Of a DNA stretch of 64,000 nt, positions 1 to 12,800 are shown piece after piece. The notes under the pieces were generated by a model, which searched no databases, was not told where the DNA came from, and saw only the letters and a list, made by a program, of their open reading frames with translations. The position numbers were made by a program, and so were the translations under genes. The number at the start of each line of letters is the position of its first letter. Positions within the stretch are counted from its first letter, which is position 1. This stretch comes from Symsagittifera roscoffensis (taxonomy: Eukaryota; Xenacoelomorpha; Acoela; Convolutidae): positions 84,501,847 to 84,565,846 of the forward strand of contig NC_087064.1 of NCBI RefSeq assembly GCF_963678635.1, given 5' to 3'.

Positions 1-2237
1 CTGTTCTGTTTAAATCAAGTTCGTTGACGACCTGTTGTTCTCACGCTTATCTCGCTACGATCTCACTTTTTGTTCTAATTAAAAACAAGTTTGTTGACGA
101 CCTGTTATTCTCACGCTTATCTCGCTACGATCTCATTCTTTGTTCTGTTCAAATCAAGTTCGTTGACGACCTGATATTCTCACGCTTATCTCGCTACGAT
201 CTCACTCTTTGATCTGTTTAAATCAAGTTCGTTGACGACCTGTTATTCTCACGCTTATCTCGCTACGATCTCACTCCTTGTTCTTTTTAAAAACAAATTC
301 GTGCACGACCTGTTATTCTCACGCTTATCTCGCTACGATCTCACTCTTTCTTCTGTTTAAATCAAGTTCATTGACGACCTGTTTTTCTCACGCTTATCTC
401 GCTACAATCTCACTTTTTGTTCTGTTTAAAACAAGTTCGGTGACGACCTGTTATTCGCACGCTTATCTCGCTACGATCTCACTCTTTGTTCTGTTTAAAT
501 CAAGTTCGTTGGCCACCTGTTTTTTTTCACGCTTATCTCGTTACGATCTCACTCTTTGTTCTGTTTAAATCAAGTTCGTTGACGACCTGTTATTCTCACG
601 CTTATCTCGCTACGATCACACTTTTTGTTCTAATTAAAAACAAGTTTGTTGACGACCTGTTATTCTCACGCTTATCTCGTTACGATCTCACTCTTTGTTC
701 TGTTCAAATCAAGTTCGTTGGCGACCTGTTATTCTCACGCTTATCTCACTACGATCTCACTCTTTGATCTGTTTAAATCAAGTTTGTTGACGACCTGTTA
801 TTCTCACGCTTATCTCGCTACGATCTCACTCCTTGTTCTGTTTAAAAACAAGTTCGTTCACGACTTGTTATTCTCACGCTTATCTCGCTACGATCTCACT
901 CGTTGTTCTGATTAAATCAAGTTCGTTGACGACCTGATCTCACTCCTTGTTCTGTTTAAAACCAAATTCGTTCACGACCTGTTATTCTCACGCTTATCTC
1001 ACTACGATCTCACTCTTTGTTCTGTTTAAATCAAGTTCGTTGGCGACCTGTTATTCTCACGCTTATCTTGCTACGATCTCACTCTTTGTTCTGTTTAAAT
1101 CAAGTTTGTTAGCGACCTGTTATTCTCACGCTTATCTGGCTACGATCTCACTCTTTATTCTGTTTAAAACAAGTTCGTTGAGGACCTGTTATTCTCACGC
1201 GAATCTTACTACGATCTCATTCTTTGTTCTGTTTAAATCAAGTTCGTTGAAGACCTGTTATTCTCACGCTTATCTCGCTTCGATCTCACTCTTTGTTATG
1301 TTTAACTCCAGTCCGTTGACGAAATGTTATTCTCACGCTTATCTCGCTACGATCTCACTCTCTGTTCTGTTTAAATCAAGTTCGTTGACGACCTGTTATT
1401 CTCACGCTTATCTCATTACGATCTCACTTTTTGTTCTAATTAAAAACAAGTTTGTTGACGACCTGTTATTCTCACGTTTATCTCGCTACGATCTCACTCT
1501 TTGTTATGTTCAAATCAAGTTCGTTGACGACCTGATATTCTCACGCTTATCTCGCTACGATCTCACTCTTTGTTCTGTTTAAATAAAGTTCATTGACGAC
1601 CTGTTTTTCTCACGCTTATCTCGCTACGATCTCACTCTTTGTTCTGTTTAAAACAAGTTCGGTGACGACCTGTTATTCGCACGCTTATCTCGCTACGATC
1701 TCACTCTTTGTTCTGTTTAAATCAAGTTCGTTGGCCATCTGTTTTTTTTCACGCTTATCTCGCTACGATCTCACTCTTTGTTCTGTTTAAATCAAGTTCG
1801 TTGACGACCTGTTATTCTCACGCTTATCTCGCTACGATCTCACTTTTTGTTCTAATTAAAAACAAGTTTGTTGACGACCTGTTATTCTCACGCTTATCTC
1901 GCTACGATCTCACTCTTTGTTCTGTTCAAATCAAGTTCGTTGGCGACCTGTTATTCGCACGCTTATCTCGCTACGATCTCACTCTTTGTTCTGTTTAAAT
2001 CAAGTTCGTTGACGACCTGTTATTCTCACTCTTATCTCGCTACGATCTCACTTTTTGTTCTAATTAAAAACAAGTTTGTTGACGACCTGTAATTCTCACG
2101 CTTATCTTGCTACGATCTCACTCTTTGTTCTGTTCAAATCAAGTTCGTTGACGACCTGTTATTCTCACGCTTATCTCGCTACGATCTCACTCTTTGATCT
2201 GTTTAAATCAAGTTCGTTGACGACCTGTTATTCTCAC
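1..2237 (+). repeat. Satellite A array, left flank (69-bp monomer)
   Basis: About 32 head-to-tail copies of a 69-bp monomer, incomplete at the window start. Landmarks in order within each unit are GTTTAAATCAAGTTCG, TTGACGACCTGTTATTCTCA, CGCTTATCTCGCTACG and ATCTCACTCTTTGTTCT. Some units are 70 bp because TTTAAATCAAG is replaced by ATTAAAAACAAG. A shortened monomer lies near 934, and an ordered run of variants (TTAGCG, GAGGAC, GAAGAC, TATGTTTAACTCAAGTCCG) lies at about 1,104-1,330. The variant series resembles about 60.4-64.0 kb, so the two flanks belong to one higher-order family. No coding function is claimed: one frame is open only because the monomer length is a multiple of three. Confidence 0.97.
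905..960 (+). repeat. Shortened A monomer, 25-bp deletion (type copy)
   Basis: GACGACCTG is joined directly to ATCTCACTCCTTG, removing the 25 bp that normally lie between CCTG and ATCTCACT. The same deletion occurs near 36,389, 37,749, 38,624, 39,570, 57,616, 57,799, 63,390 and 63,989. It is preceded by TTCTGATTAA in every copy and followed by CTCCTTG. One deletion event copied by higher-order amplification is the simplest reading. Confidence 0.9.
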
Positions 2238-2256
2238 CCTTTTTTGTTAGGTGACC
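2231..2256. other. A-to-B satellite junction (left)
   Basis: The last A monomer reads normally up to TTCTCAC, ending at 2237. Sequence then passes through CC into a T-rich run and TTAG, which matches the end of a B monomer (compare about 33,515-33,530). The first recognisable B unit start, GTGACCTG, is at 2251. The change is abrupt, with no unique DNA or mobile element between the families. The exact breakpoint is uncertain by about 4 bases. Confidence 0.9.
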
Positions 2257-3480
2257 TGATGTAGACGAAGCGATTGGAAGCCACCACGCGTGGTAAAAGA
2301 CGCGCACCTTCCTAGAAATAAATATCAATGTTCATCAGTTTTATATTAGCTGACCTGTTGAAGAGGAGGCGATTGGAGCCACGCGTGGTAAAGGACGCGC
2401 GTGTTGCTAGTAATAAATGTAAATGTTCGTCATTTTATATTAGATGACCTATTGAAGACGAGGTGATTGGAAGCCACGCGTGGTCAAGGACGCGCGTCTT
2501 GCTAGTTTGCTAGTAATAAATGTCAGTGTTCATCTTTTTTATATTAGGTGACCTGTTGAAGACGAGGCGATTGGAACCCACGCGTGGTGAAGGACGCGCG
2601 TCTTTGTAGTAATAAAAGTCATTGTTCATCATTTTTATATTAGGTGACCTGTTGAAGACAAGGCGATTGGAACCTACGCGTGGCAAAACACGCGCACCTT
2701 CCTAGAAATAAATGTCATTGATCATCAGTTTTATATTAGCTGACCTGTTGAAGACGAAACGATTGGAAGCCACGCGTGGTAAAGGACGCGCGTGTTGCTA
2801 GTAATAAATGTCAATGTTCGTCATTTTTATATTAGGTGACCTGTTGAAGACGAGGCGATTGGAAGCCACGCGTGGTAAAGGACGCGCGCTTTGCTAGTAA
2901 TAAAAGTCAATGTTCATCATTTTTATGTTAGGTGAACTGTTGAATGAAGATGAGGCGATTGGAAGCCACGCGTGGTAAAGGACGCGCGTCTTGCTATTAA
3001 TAATGTCAATCTTCGTCGTTTTTATATTAGGTGACCTGTCGAAGACGAAGCGATTAGAAGCCATGCGTGGTAAAGGATGCGCGTCTAACTAGTAATAAAT
3101 GTTAGTGTTCATCATTTTTATATTAGGTGAGTTGTTGAAGACGAGGTGATTGGAAGCCACGCGTGGTAAAGGACGCGCGTGTTGCTAGTAATAAATGTCA
3201 ATGTTCGTCATTTTTATATTAGGTGACCTGTTGAAGACGAGGCGATTGGAAGCCACGCGTGGTAAAGGACGCTCGCTTTGCTAGTAATAAACGTCAATGT
3301 TCATCAATTTTTTATTAGCTGACCTGTTGAAGAAGAGGCGATTGGAAGCCACGCGTGGTAAGGGACGCGCGTCTTGCTATTAATAATGTGAATCTTCGTC
3401 GTTTTTATATTAGGTGACCTGTCGAAATCGAAGCGATTAAAGCCATGCGTGGTAAAGGACGCGCGTCTAGCTAGTAATAA
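2251..3480 (+). repeat. B zone 1: mixed edge monomers
   Basis: Roughly 13 B monomers with no obvious short higher-order period. The first carries a CCA duplication giving CCACCACGCGTGG and the rare ending CGCGCACCTTCCTAG (2281-2315). The ending recurs near 2,691. A unit with a TGAA duplication, TTGAATGAAGA, lies at about 2,941. The mixture of subtypes and the rare endings fit the usual pattern in which array edges are less homogenised than interiors; that link is inference. Confidence 0.8.
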
Positions 3481-4680
3481 ATGTCAATGTTCGTCATTTC
3501 TATGATAAGTGACCTGTTGAAGACGAGGCGATTGGAAGCCACGCGTGGTAAAGGACGCGCGTCTTGCTAGAAATAAATTTCAATGTTCATCAATTTGATA
3601 TTAGCTGATCTGTCGAAGGCGAGGCCATTGGAAGCCATGCGTGGTAACGGACGCGCGTCTTGCTAGTAATAAATGTCAATGTTCGTCATTTCTATGATAA
3701 GTGACCTGTTGAAGACGAGGCGATTGGAAGCCACGCGTGGTAAAGGACGCGCGTCTTGCTAGAAGTAAATTTCAATGTTCATCAATTTGATATTAGCTGA
3801 CCTGTCGAAGACGAGGCGATTGGAAGCCATGCGTGGTAACGGACGCGCGTCTTGCTAGTAATGAATGTCAATGTTCGTCATTTCTATGATAAGTGACCTG
3901 TTGAAGACGAGGCGATTGGAAGCCACGCGTGGTAAAGGACGCGCGTCTTGTCTTGCTAGAAGTAAATTTCAATGTTCATCAATTTGATATTAGCTGACCT
4001 GTCGAAGACGAGGCGATTGGAAGCCATGCGTGGTAAAGGACGCGCGTCTAGCTGGTAATAAATGTCAGTGTTCATCATTTTACTTTAGGTGACTTGCTGA
4101 AGACGAGGTCATTGGAAGCCTCGCGTGGTAACGGACGCGCGTCTTGCTAGTAATAAATGTCAATGTTCGTCATTTCTATGTTAAGTGACTTGTTGAAGAC
4201 GAGGCGAATGGAAGCCACGCGTGGTAAAGGACGCGCGTCTTGCTAGAAGTAAATTTCAATGTTCATCAATTTGATATTAGCTGACCTGTCGAAGACGAGG
4301 CGATTGGAAGCCATGCGTGGTAACGGACGCGCGTCTTGCTAGTAATAAATGTCCATGTTCGTCATTTCTATGATAAGTGACCTGTTGAAGACGAGGCGAT
4401 TGGAAGCCACGCGTGGTAAAGGACGCGCGTCTTGCTAGAAGTAAATTTCAATTTTCATCAATTTGATATTAGCTGACCTGTCGAAGACGAGGCGATTGGA
4501 AGCCATGCGTGGTAAAGGACGCGCGTCTAGCTGGTAATAAATGTCAGTGTTCATCATTTTACTTTAGGTGACTTGCTGAAGACGAGGTCATTGGAAGCCT
4601 CGCGTGGTAACGGACGCGCGTCTTGCCAGTAATAAATGTCAATGTTCGTCATTTCTATGTTAATTGACCTGTCGAAGACG
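3481..4680 (+). repeat. B zone 2: 192-bp dimeric higher-order repeat
   Basis: Two B subtypes alternate. One is preceded by TTTCTATGATAAGTGACC. The other is preceded by AATTTGATATTAGCTGACC with GTCGAAG and CATGCGTGGTAACGG. The TATGATAAG marker occurs at 3501, 3693 and 3885, exactly 192 bp apart. After an irregular interval, the pair TATGTTAAG (4177) and TATGATAAG (4369) is again 192 bp apart. This shows amplification of a dimer rather than of single monomers. Confidence 0.9.
3509..3604 (+). repeat. Reference satellite B monomer, exactly 96 bp
   Basis: A representative unit running from GTGACC to the base before the next unit. It contains the perfect palindrome CCACGCGTGG at 3539-3548, the spacer TAAAG at 3549-3553 and a second perfect palindrome GACGCGCGTC at 3554-3563. 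These are followed by TTGCTAG, AATAAA and the AT-rich tail. The two palindromes are the most GC-rich part of the unit, and each contains an 8-bp alternating purine-pyrimidine run. Confidence 0.95.
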
Positions 4681-7600
4681 AGGCGATTGGAAGCCATGCG
4701 TGATGAAGGACGCGCATCTAGCTAGTAATAAATGTCAGTGTTCATCATTTTTGTATTAGGTGACTTGTTGAAGACGAGTTGATTGGAAGCCGCGCGTGGT
4801 AACGGACGCGCGTCATGCTAGTAATAATTGTCAATATTCGTCATTTCTATGTTAAGTGACCTGTTGAAGACGAGGCGATTGGAAGCCACGCGTGGTAAAG
4901 GACGCGCGTCTTGCTAGAAGTAAATTTCAATGTTCATCAATTTGATATTAGCTGACCTGTTGAAAACGAGGCGATTGGAAGTCACGCGTGGTGAAGGACG
5001 CGTGTCCTGCTAATAATAAACATCAATGTTCGTAGTTTTTATTTTAGGCGAACTGTTAAAGACGAGGCGATTGGAAGCCACGCGTGGTAAAAGACGCGCG
5101 TCTTGCTAGAAGTAAATTTCAATGTTATTCAATGTGATATTAGCTGACCTGTTGAAAACGAGGTGATTGGAAGTCACGCGTGGTGAAGGACGCGTGTCTT
5201 GCTATTAATAAATGTCAATGTTCGTCGTTTTTATTTTAGGTGACCTGTTGAAGACGAGGCGATTGGAAGCCACGCGTGGTAAAGGACGCGCGTCTTGCTA
5301 GAAGTAAAATTCAAAGTTCATCAATTTGATATTAGCTGACCTGTTGAAAACGAGGCGATTGGAAGTCACGCGTGGTGAAGGACGCGTGTCTTGCTAGTAA
5401 TAAATGTCAATGTTCATCATTTTTTTATTAGCTGACCTGTTGAAAATGAGGCGATTGGAAGTCACGCGTGGTGAAGGACGCCTGTCTTGCTAGAAATAAA
5501 AATCAATGTTCATCAATTTGATATTAGCTGACCTGTTGAAAACGAGGCGATTGGAAGTCACGCGTGGTGAAGGACGCGTGTCTTGCTAGAAATAAATTTC
5601 AATGATCATCAATTTGATATTAGCTGACCTGTTGAAAACGAGGCGATTGGAAGTCACGCGTGGTGAAGGACGCGTGTCTTGCTATTAATAAATGTCAATG
5701 ATCGTCGTTTTTTCTTTTAGGTGACCTGTTGAAGACGAGGCGATTGGAAGCCACGCGTGGTAAAGGACGCGCGTCTTGCTAGAAGTAAAATTCAATGTTC
5801 ATCAAATTGATATTAGCTGACCTGTTGAAAACGAAGCGATTGGAAGTCACGCGTGGTGAAGGACGCGTGTCTTGCTATTAATAAATGTCAATGTTCGTCG
5901 TTTTATATTAGGTGACCTGTCGAAGAGGAGGTGATTGGAAGCCATGCGTGGTAAAGGACGCGCATCTAGCTAGTAATAAATGTCAGTGTTCATCATTTTT
6001 GTATTAGGTGACTTGTTGAAGACGAGTTGATTGGAAGCCGCGCGTGGTAACGGACGCGCGTCATGCTAGTAATAATTGTCAATATTCGTCATTTCTATGT
6101 TAAGTGACCTGTTGAAGACGAGGCGATTGGAAGCCACGCGTGGTAAAGGACGCGCGTCTTGCTAGAAGTAAATTTCAATGTTCATAAATTTGATATTAGC
6201 TGACCTGTTGAAAACGAGGCGATTGGAAGTCACGCGTGGTGAAGGACGCGTGTCCTGCTAATAATAAACATCAATATTCGTAGTTTTTATTTTAGGCGAC
6301 CTGTTAAAGACGAGGCGATTGGAAGCCATGCGTGGTAAAAGACGCGCGTCTTGCTAGAAGTAAATTTCAATGTTATTCAATTTGATATTAGCTGACCTGT
6401 TGAAAACGAGGTGATTGGAAGTCACGCGTGGTGAAGGACGCGTGTCTTGCTATTAATAAATGTCAATGTTCGTCGTTTTTATTTTAGGTGACCTGTTGAA
6501 GACGAGGTGATTGGAAGCCACGCGTGGTAAAGGACGCGCGTCTTGCTAGAAGTAAAATTCAAAGTTCATCAATTTGATATTAGCTGACCTGTTGAAAACG
6601 AGGCGATTGGAAGTCACGCGTGGTGAAGGACGCGTGTCTTGCTAGAAATAAATGTCAATGTTCATCAATTTTTTATTAGCTGACCTGTTGAAGAAGAGGC
6701 GATTGGAAGCCACGCGTGGTAAGGGACGCGCGTCTTGCTAGTAAAAATGTCAATCTTCGTAGTTTTTATGTTAGGGGACCTGTTGAAAACGAGGCGATTG
6801 GAAGTCACGCGTGGTGAAGGACACCTGTCTTGCTAGAAATAAAAATCAATGTTCATCAATTTGATATTAGCTGACTTGTTGAAAACGAGGCGATTGGAAG
6901 TCACGCGTGGTGAAGGGCGCGTGTCTTGCTAGAAATAAATTTCAATGATCATCAATTTGATATTAGCTGACCTGTTGAAAACGAGGCGATTGGATGTCAC
7001 GCGTGGTGAAGGACGCGTGTCTTGCTATTAATAAATGTCAATGTTCGTCGTTTTTTCTTTTAGGTGACCTGTTGAAGACGAGGCGATTGGAAGCCACGCG
7101 TGGTAAAGGACGCGCGTCTTGCTAGAAGTAAAATTCAATGTTCATCAAATTGATATTAGCTGACCTGTTGAAAACGACGCGATTGGAAGTCACGCGTGGT
7201 GAAGGACGCGTGTCTTGCTATTAATAAATGTCAATGTTCGTCGTTTTTATATTAGGTGACCTGTCGAAGAGGAGGTGATTGGAAGCCATGCGTGGTAAAG
7301 GACGCGCATCTAGCTAGTAATAAATGTCATTGTTCATCATTTTTATATTAGCTGACCTGTTGAAAACGATGCGATTGGAAGTCACGCGTGGTGAAGGACG
7401 CGTGTCTTGCTATTATTAAATGTCAATGTTCGTCGTTTTTTCTTTTAGGTGACCTGTTGAAGACGAGGCGATTGGAAGCCACGCGTGGTAAAGGACGCGC
7501 GTCTTGCTAGAAGTAAAATTCAATGTTCATCAAATTGATATTAGCTGACCTGTTGAAAACGACGCGATTGGAAGTCACGCGTGGTGAAGGACGCGTGTCT

Positions 7601-9840
7601 TGCTATTAATAAATGTCAATGTTCGTCGTTTTTATATTAGGTGACCTGTCGAAGAGGAGGTGATTGGAAGCCATGCGTGGTAAAGGACGCGCATCTAGCT
7701 AGTAATAAATGTCATTGTTCATCATTTTTATATTAGCTGACCTGTTGAAAACGAGGCGATTGGAAGTCACGCGTGGTGAAGGACGCGTGTCTTGCTATTA
7801 ATAAAGGTCAATGTTCGTCGTTTTTATTTTAGGTGACCTGTTGAAGACGACGCGATTGGAAGCCACGCGTGATAAAGGACGCGCGTCTTGCTAGAAGTAA
7901 AATTCAATGTTCATCAATTTGATATTAGATGACCTGTTGAAAACGAGGCGATTGGAAGTCACGCGTGGTGAAGGACGCGTGTCTTGCTAGAAATAAATTT
8001 CAATGATCATAAATTGGATATTAGCTGACCTGTTGAAAACGAGGCGATTGGAAGTCACGCGTGGTGAAGGACGCGTGTCTAGCTAGAAGTAAATTTTAAT
8101 GTTCATCAATTTGATATTAGCTGACCTGTTGAAAACGAGGCGATTGGAAGCCACGCGCGATAAAGGACGGGCGTCTTGCTAGAAGAAAAATTCAATGTTC
8201 ATCAATTTGATATTAGTTGACCTGTTGAAAACGAGGCGATTGGAAGTCACGCGTGGTGAAGGACGCGTGTCTTGCTAGAAATAAATTTCAATGATCATCA
8301 ATTTGATAATAGCTGACCTGTTGAAAACGAGGCGATTGGAAGTCACGCGTGGTGAAGGACGCGTGTCTTGCTATTAATAAAAGCTCAATGTTCGTCGTTT
8401 TTTCTTTTAGGTGACCTTTTGAAGACGAGGCGATTGGAAGCCACGCGTGGTGAAGGACGCGCGTCTTGCTAGAAGTAAAATTCAATGTTCATCAAATTGA
8501 TATTAGCTGACCTGTTGAAAACGAGGCGATTGGAAGTCACGCGTGGTGAAGGACGCGTGTCTTGCTATTAATAAATGTCAATATTCGTCGTTTTTTCTTT
8601 TAGGTGGCCTGTTGAAGACGAGGCGATTGGAAGCCACGCGTGGTAAAGGACGCGCGTCTTGCTAGAAGTAAAATTCAAGGTTCATCAAATTGATATTAGC
8701 TGACCTGTTGAAAACGAGGCGATTGGAAGTCACGCGTGGTGAAGGACGCGTGTCTTGCTATTAATAAATGTCAATGTTCGTCGTTTTTATATTAGGTGAC
8801 CTGTCGAAGAGGAGGTGATTGGAAGCCATGCGTGGTAAAGGACGCGCGTCTAGCTAGTAATAAATGTCAGTTTTCATCATTTTTATATTAGCTGACCTGT
8901 TGAAAACGAGGCGATTGGAAGTCACGCGTGGCGAAGGACGCGTGTCTTGCTATTAATAAAGGTCAATGTTCGTCGTTTTTATTTTAGGTGACCTGTTGAA
9001 GACGAGGCGATTGGAAGCCACGCGTGATAAAGGACGCGCTTCTTGCTAGAAGTAAAATTCAATGTTCATCAATTTGATATTAGATGACCTGTTGAAAACG
9101 AGGCGATTGGAAGTCACGCGTGGTGAAGGACGCGTGTCTTGCTAGAAATAAATTTCAATGGTCATCAATTGGATATTAGCTGACCTGTTGAAAACGAGGC
9201 GATTGGAAGTCACGCGTGGTGAAGGACGCGTGTCTAGCTAGAAGTAAATTTTAATGTTCATCAATTTGATATTAGCTGACCTGTTGAAAACGAGGCGATT
9301 GGAAGTCACGCGTGGTGAAGGACGCGTGTCTTGCTATTAATAAATGTCAATGTTCGTGGTTTTTATATTAGGTGACCTGTCGAAGAGGAGGTGATTGGAA
9401 GCCATGCGTGGTAAAGGACGCGCGTCTAGATAGTAATAAATGTCAGTGTTCATCATTTTTATATTAGCTGACCTGTTGAAAACGAGGCGATTGGAAGTCA
9501 CGCGTGGTGAAGGACGCGTGTCTTGCTATTAATAAAGGTCAATGTTCGTCGTTTTTATTTTAGGTGACCTGTTGAAGACGAGGCGATTGGAAGCCACGCG
9601 TGACAAAGGACGCGCGTCTTGCTAGAAGTAAAATTCAATGTTCATCAATTTGATATTAGATGACCTGTTGAAAACGAGGCGATTGGAAGTCACGCGTGGT
9701 GAAGGACGCGTGTCTTGCTAGAAATAAATTTCAATGATCATCAATTTGATATTAGCTGACCTGTTGAAAACGAGGCGATTGGAAGTCACGCGTGGTGAAG
9801 GACGTGTGTCTTGCTACTAATAAAAGCTCAATGTTCGTCG
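4681..9840 (+). repeat. B zone 3: 13/14-mer higher-order blocks
   Basis: Dominated by monomers with GTCACGCGTGGTGAAGG and ACGCGTGTC. Positions 4681-5440 align with 5929-6690 at an offset of 1,248 bp (13 x 96), including shared rare variants such as GAGTTGATTGG (4777 and 6025) and TGTCCTGCTAATAATAAAC. Downstream the offset becomes 1,343-1,344 bp (14 x 96): GTCGAAGAGGAGG markers sit near 5912 and 7256. A 385-bp (4-monomer) repeat follows between 7256 and 7641, and further GTCGAAGAGGAGG markers lie near 8,796 and 9,374. Confidence 0.85.
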
Positions 9841-12800
9841 TTTTTTTTATGTGACCTGTTGAAGACGAGGCGATTGGAAGCCACGCGTGGTAAAGGACGC
9901 GCGTCTTGCTAGAAGTAAATTTCAATGTTCATCAATTTGATATTAGCTGACCTGTTGAAAACGAGGCGATTGGAAGTCACGCGTGTCTTGCTATTAATAA
10001 ATGTCAGTGTTCGTCGTTTTTATTTTAGGTGACCTGTTGAAGACGAGGTGATTGGAAGCCGCGAGTGGTAACGGACGCGCGTCTTGCTAGTAATAAATGT
10101 CAATGTTTGTCATTTCTACGTTAAGTGACTTGTTGAAGACGAGGCGATTGGAAGCTACGCGTGGTAAAGGACGCGCGTCTTGCTAGAAGTAAATTTCAAT
10201 GTTCATCAATTTGATATTAGCTGACCTGTTGAAAACGAGGCGATTGGAAGTCACGCGTGTCTTGCTTTTAATAAATGTCAATGTTCGTCGTTTTTGTTTT
10301 AGGTGACCTGATGAAGACGAGGCGATTGGAAGCCATGCGTGGTAAAGGACGCGCGTCTTGCTGGTGATAAATGTCAGTGTTCATCGTTTTTAAAATAGGT
10401 GACCTGTTGAAGACGAGGCGATTGGAAGCCACGCGTGGTAAAGGACGCGCGTCTTGCTAGTAATAAATGTCAGTGTTCATCGTTTTTAAAATAGGTGACC
10501 TGTTGAAGACGAGGCGATTGGAAGCCACGCGTGGTGAAGGACGCGTGTCTTGCTATTAATAAATGTCAATGTTCGTCGTTTTTATATTAGGTGACCTGTC
10601 GAAGAGGAGGTGATTGGAAGCCATGCGTGGTAAAGGACGCGCGTCTAGCTAGTAATAAATGTCAGTGTTCATCATTTTTATATTAGCTGACCTGTTGAAA
10701 ACGAGGCGATTGGAAGTCACTCGTGGTGAAGGACGCGTGTCTTGCTATTAATAAAGGTCAATGTTCGTCGTTTTTATTTTAGGTGACCTGTTGAAGACGA
10801 GGCGATTGGAAGCCACGCGTGATAAAGGACGCGCGTCTTTCTAGAAGTAAAATTCAATGTTCATCAGTTTGATATTAGATGACCTGTTGAAAACGAGGCG
10901 ATTGGAAGTCACGCGTGGTGAAGGACGCGTGTCTTGCTAGAAATAAATTTCAATGATCATCAATTTGATATTAGCTGACCTGTTGAAAACGAGGCGATTG
11001 GAAGTCACGCGTGGTGAAGGCCGCGTGTCTTGCTAGAAATAAATTTCAATGATCATCAATTTGATATTAGCTGACCTGTTAAAAACGAGACGATTGGAAG
11101 TCACGCGTGGTGAAGGACGCATGTCTTTCTAGAAGTAAAATTCAATGTTCATCAGTTTGATATTAGATGACCTGTTGAAAACGAGGCGATTGGAAGCCAC
11201 GCGTGATAAAGGACGCGCGTCTTTCTAGAAGTAAAATTCAATGTTCATCAGTTTGATATTAGATGACCCGTTGAAATTGAGGCGATTGGAAGCCACGCGT
11301 GGTGAAGGACGCGTGTCTTGCTAGAAATAAATTTCAATGATCATCAATTTGATATTAGCTGACCTGTTAAAAACGAGACGATTGGAAGTCACGCGTGGTG
11401 AAGGACGCGTGTCTTGCTTTTAATAAATGTCAATGTTCGTCGTTTTTGTTTTAGGTGACCTGTTGAAGACGAGGCGATTGGAAGCCATGCGTGGTGAAGG
11501 ACGCGTGTCTTGCTATTAATAAATGTCAATGTTCGTCGTTTTTATATTAGGTGACCTGTCGAAGAGGAGGTGATTGGAAGCCATGCGTGGTAAAGGACGC
11601 GCGTCTAGCTAGTAATAAATGTCAGTGTTCATCATTTTTATATTAGCTGACCTGTTGAAAACGAGGCGATTGGAAGTCACGCGTGGTGAAGGACGCGTGT
11701 CTTGCTATTAATAAAGGTCAATGTTCGTCGTTTTTATTTTAGGTGACCTGTTGAAGACGAGGCGATTGGAAGCCACGCGTGATAAAGGACGCGCGTCTTT
11801 CTAGAAGTAAAATTCAATGTTCATCAGTTTGATATTAGATGACCTGTTGAAAACGAGGCGATTGGAAGTCACGCGTGGTGAAGGACGCGTGTCTTGCTAG
11901 AAATAAATTTCAATGATCATCAATTTGATATTAGCTGACCTGTTGAAAACGAGGCGATTGGAAGTCACGCGTGGTGAAGGACGCGTGTCTTGCTAGAAAT
12001 AAATTTCAATGATCATCAATTTGATATTAGCTGACCTGTTAAAAACGAGACGATTGGAAGTCACGCGTGGTGAAGGACGCATGTCTTTCTAGAAGTAAAA
12101 TTCAATGTTCATCAGTTTGATATTAGATGACCTGTTGAAAACGAGGCGATTGGAAGTCACGCGTGATAAAGGACGCGCGTCTTTCTAGAAGTAAAATTCA
12201 ATGTTCATCAGTTTGATATTAGATGACCTGTTGAAAACGAGGCGATTGGAAGCCACGCGTGATAAAGGACGCGCGTCTTTCTAGAAGTAAAATTCAATGT
12301 TCATCAGTTTGATATTAGATGACCTGTTGAAAACGAGGCGATTGGAAGTCACGCGTGGTGAAGGACGCGTGTCTTGCTAGAAATAAATTTCAATGATCAT
12401 CAATTTGATATTAGCTGACCTGTTAAAAACGAGACGATTGGAAGTCACGCGTGGTGAAGGACGCGTGTCTTGCTTTTAATAAATGTCAATGTTCGTCGTT
12501 TTTGTTTTAGGTGACCTGTTGAAGACGAGGCGATTGGAAGCCATGCGTGGTAAAGGACGCGCGTCTTGCTGGTGATAAATGTCAGTGTTCATTGTTTTTA
12601 AAATAGGCGACCTGTTGAAGACCAGGCGATTGGAAGCCACGCGTGGTAAAGGACGCGCGTCTTGCTAGTAATAAATGTCAGTGTTCATCGTTTTTAAAAT
12701 AGGTGACCTGTTGAAGACGAGGCGATTGGAAGCCACGCGTGGTGAAGGACGCGTGTCCTGCTATTAATAAATGTCAATGTTCGTCGTTTTTATTTTAGGT

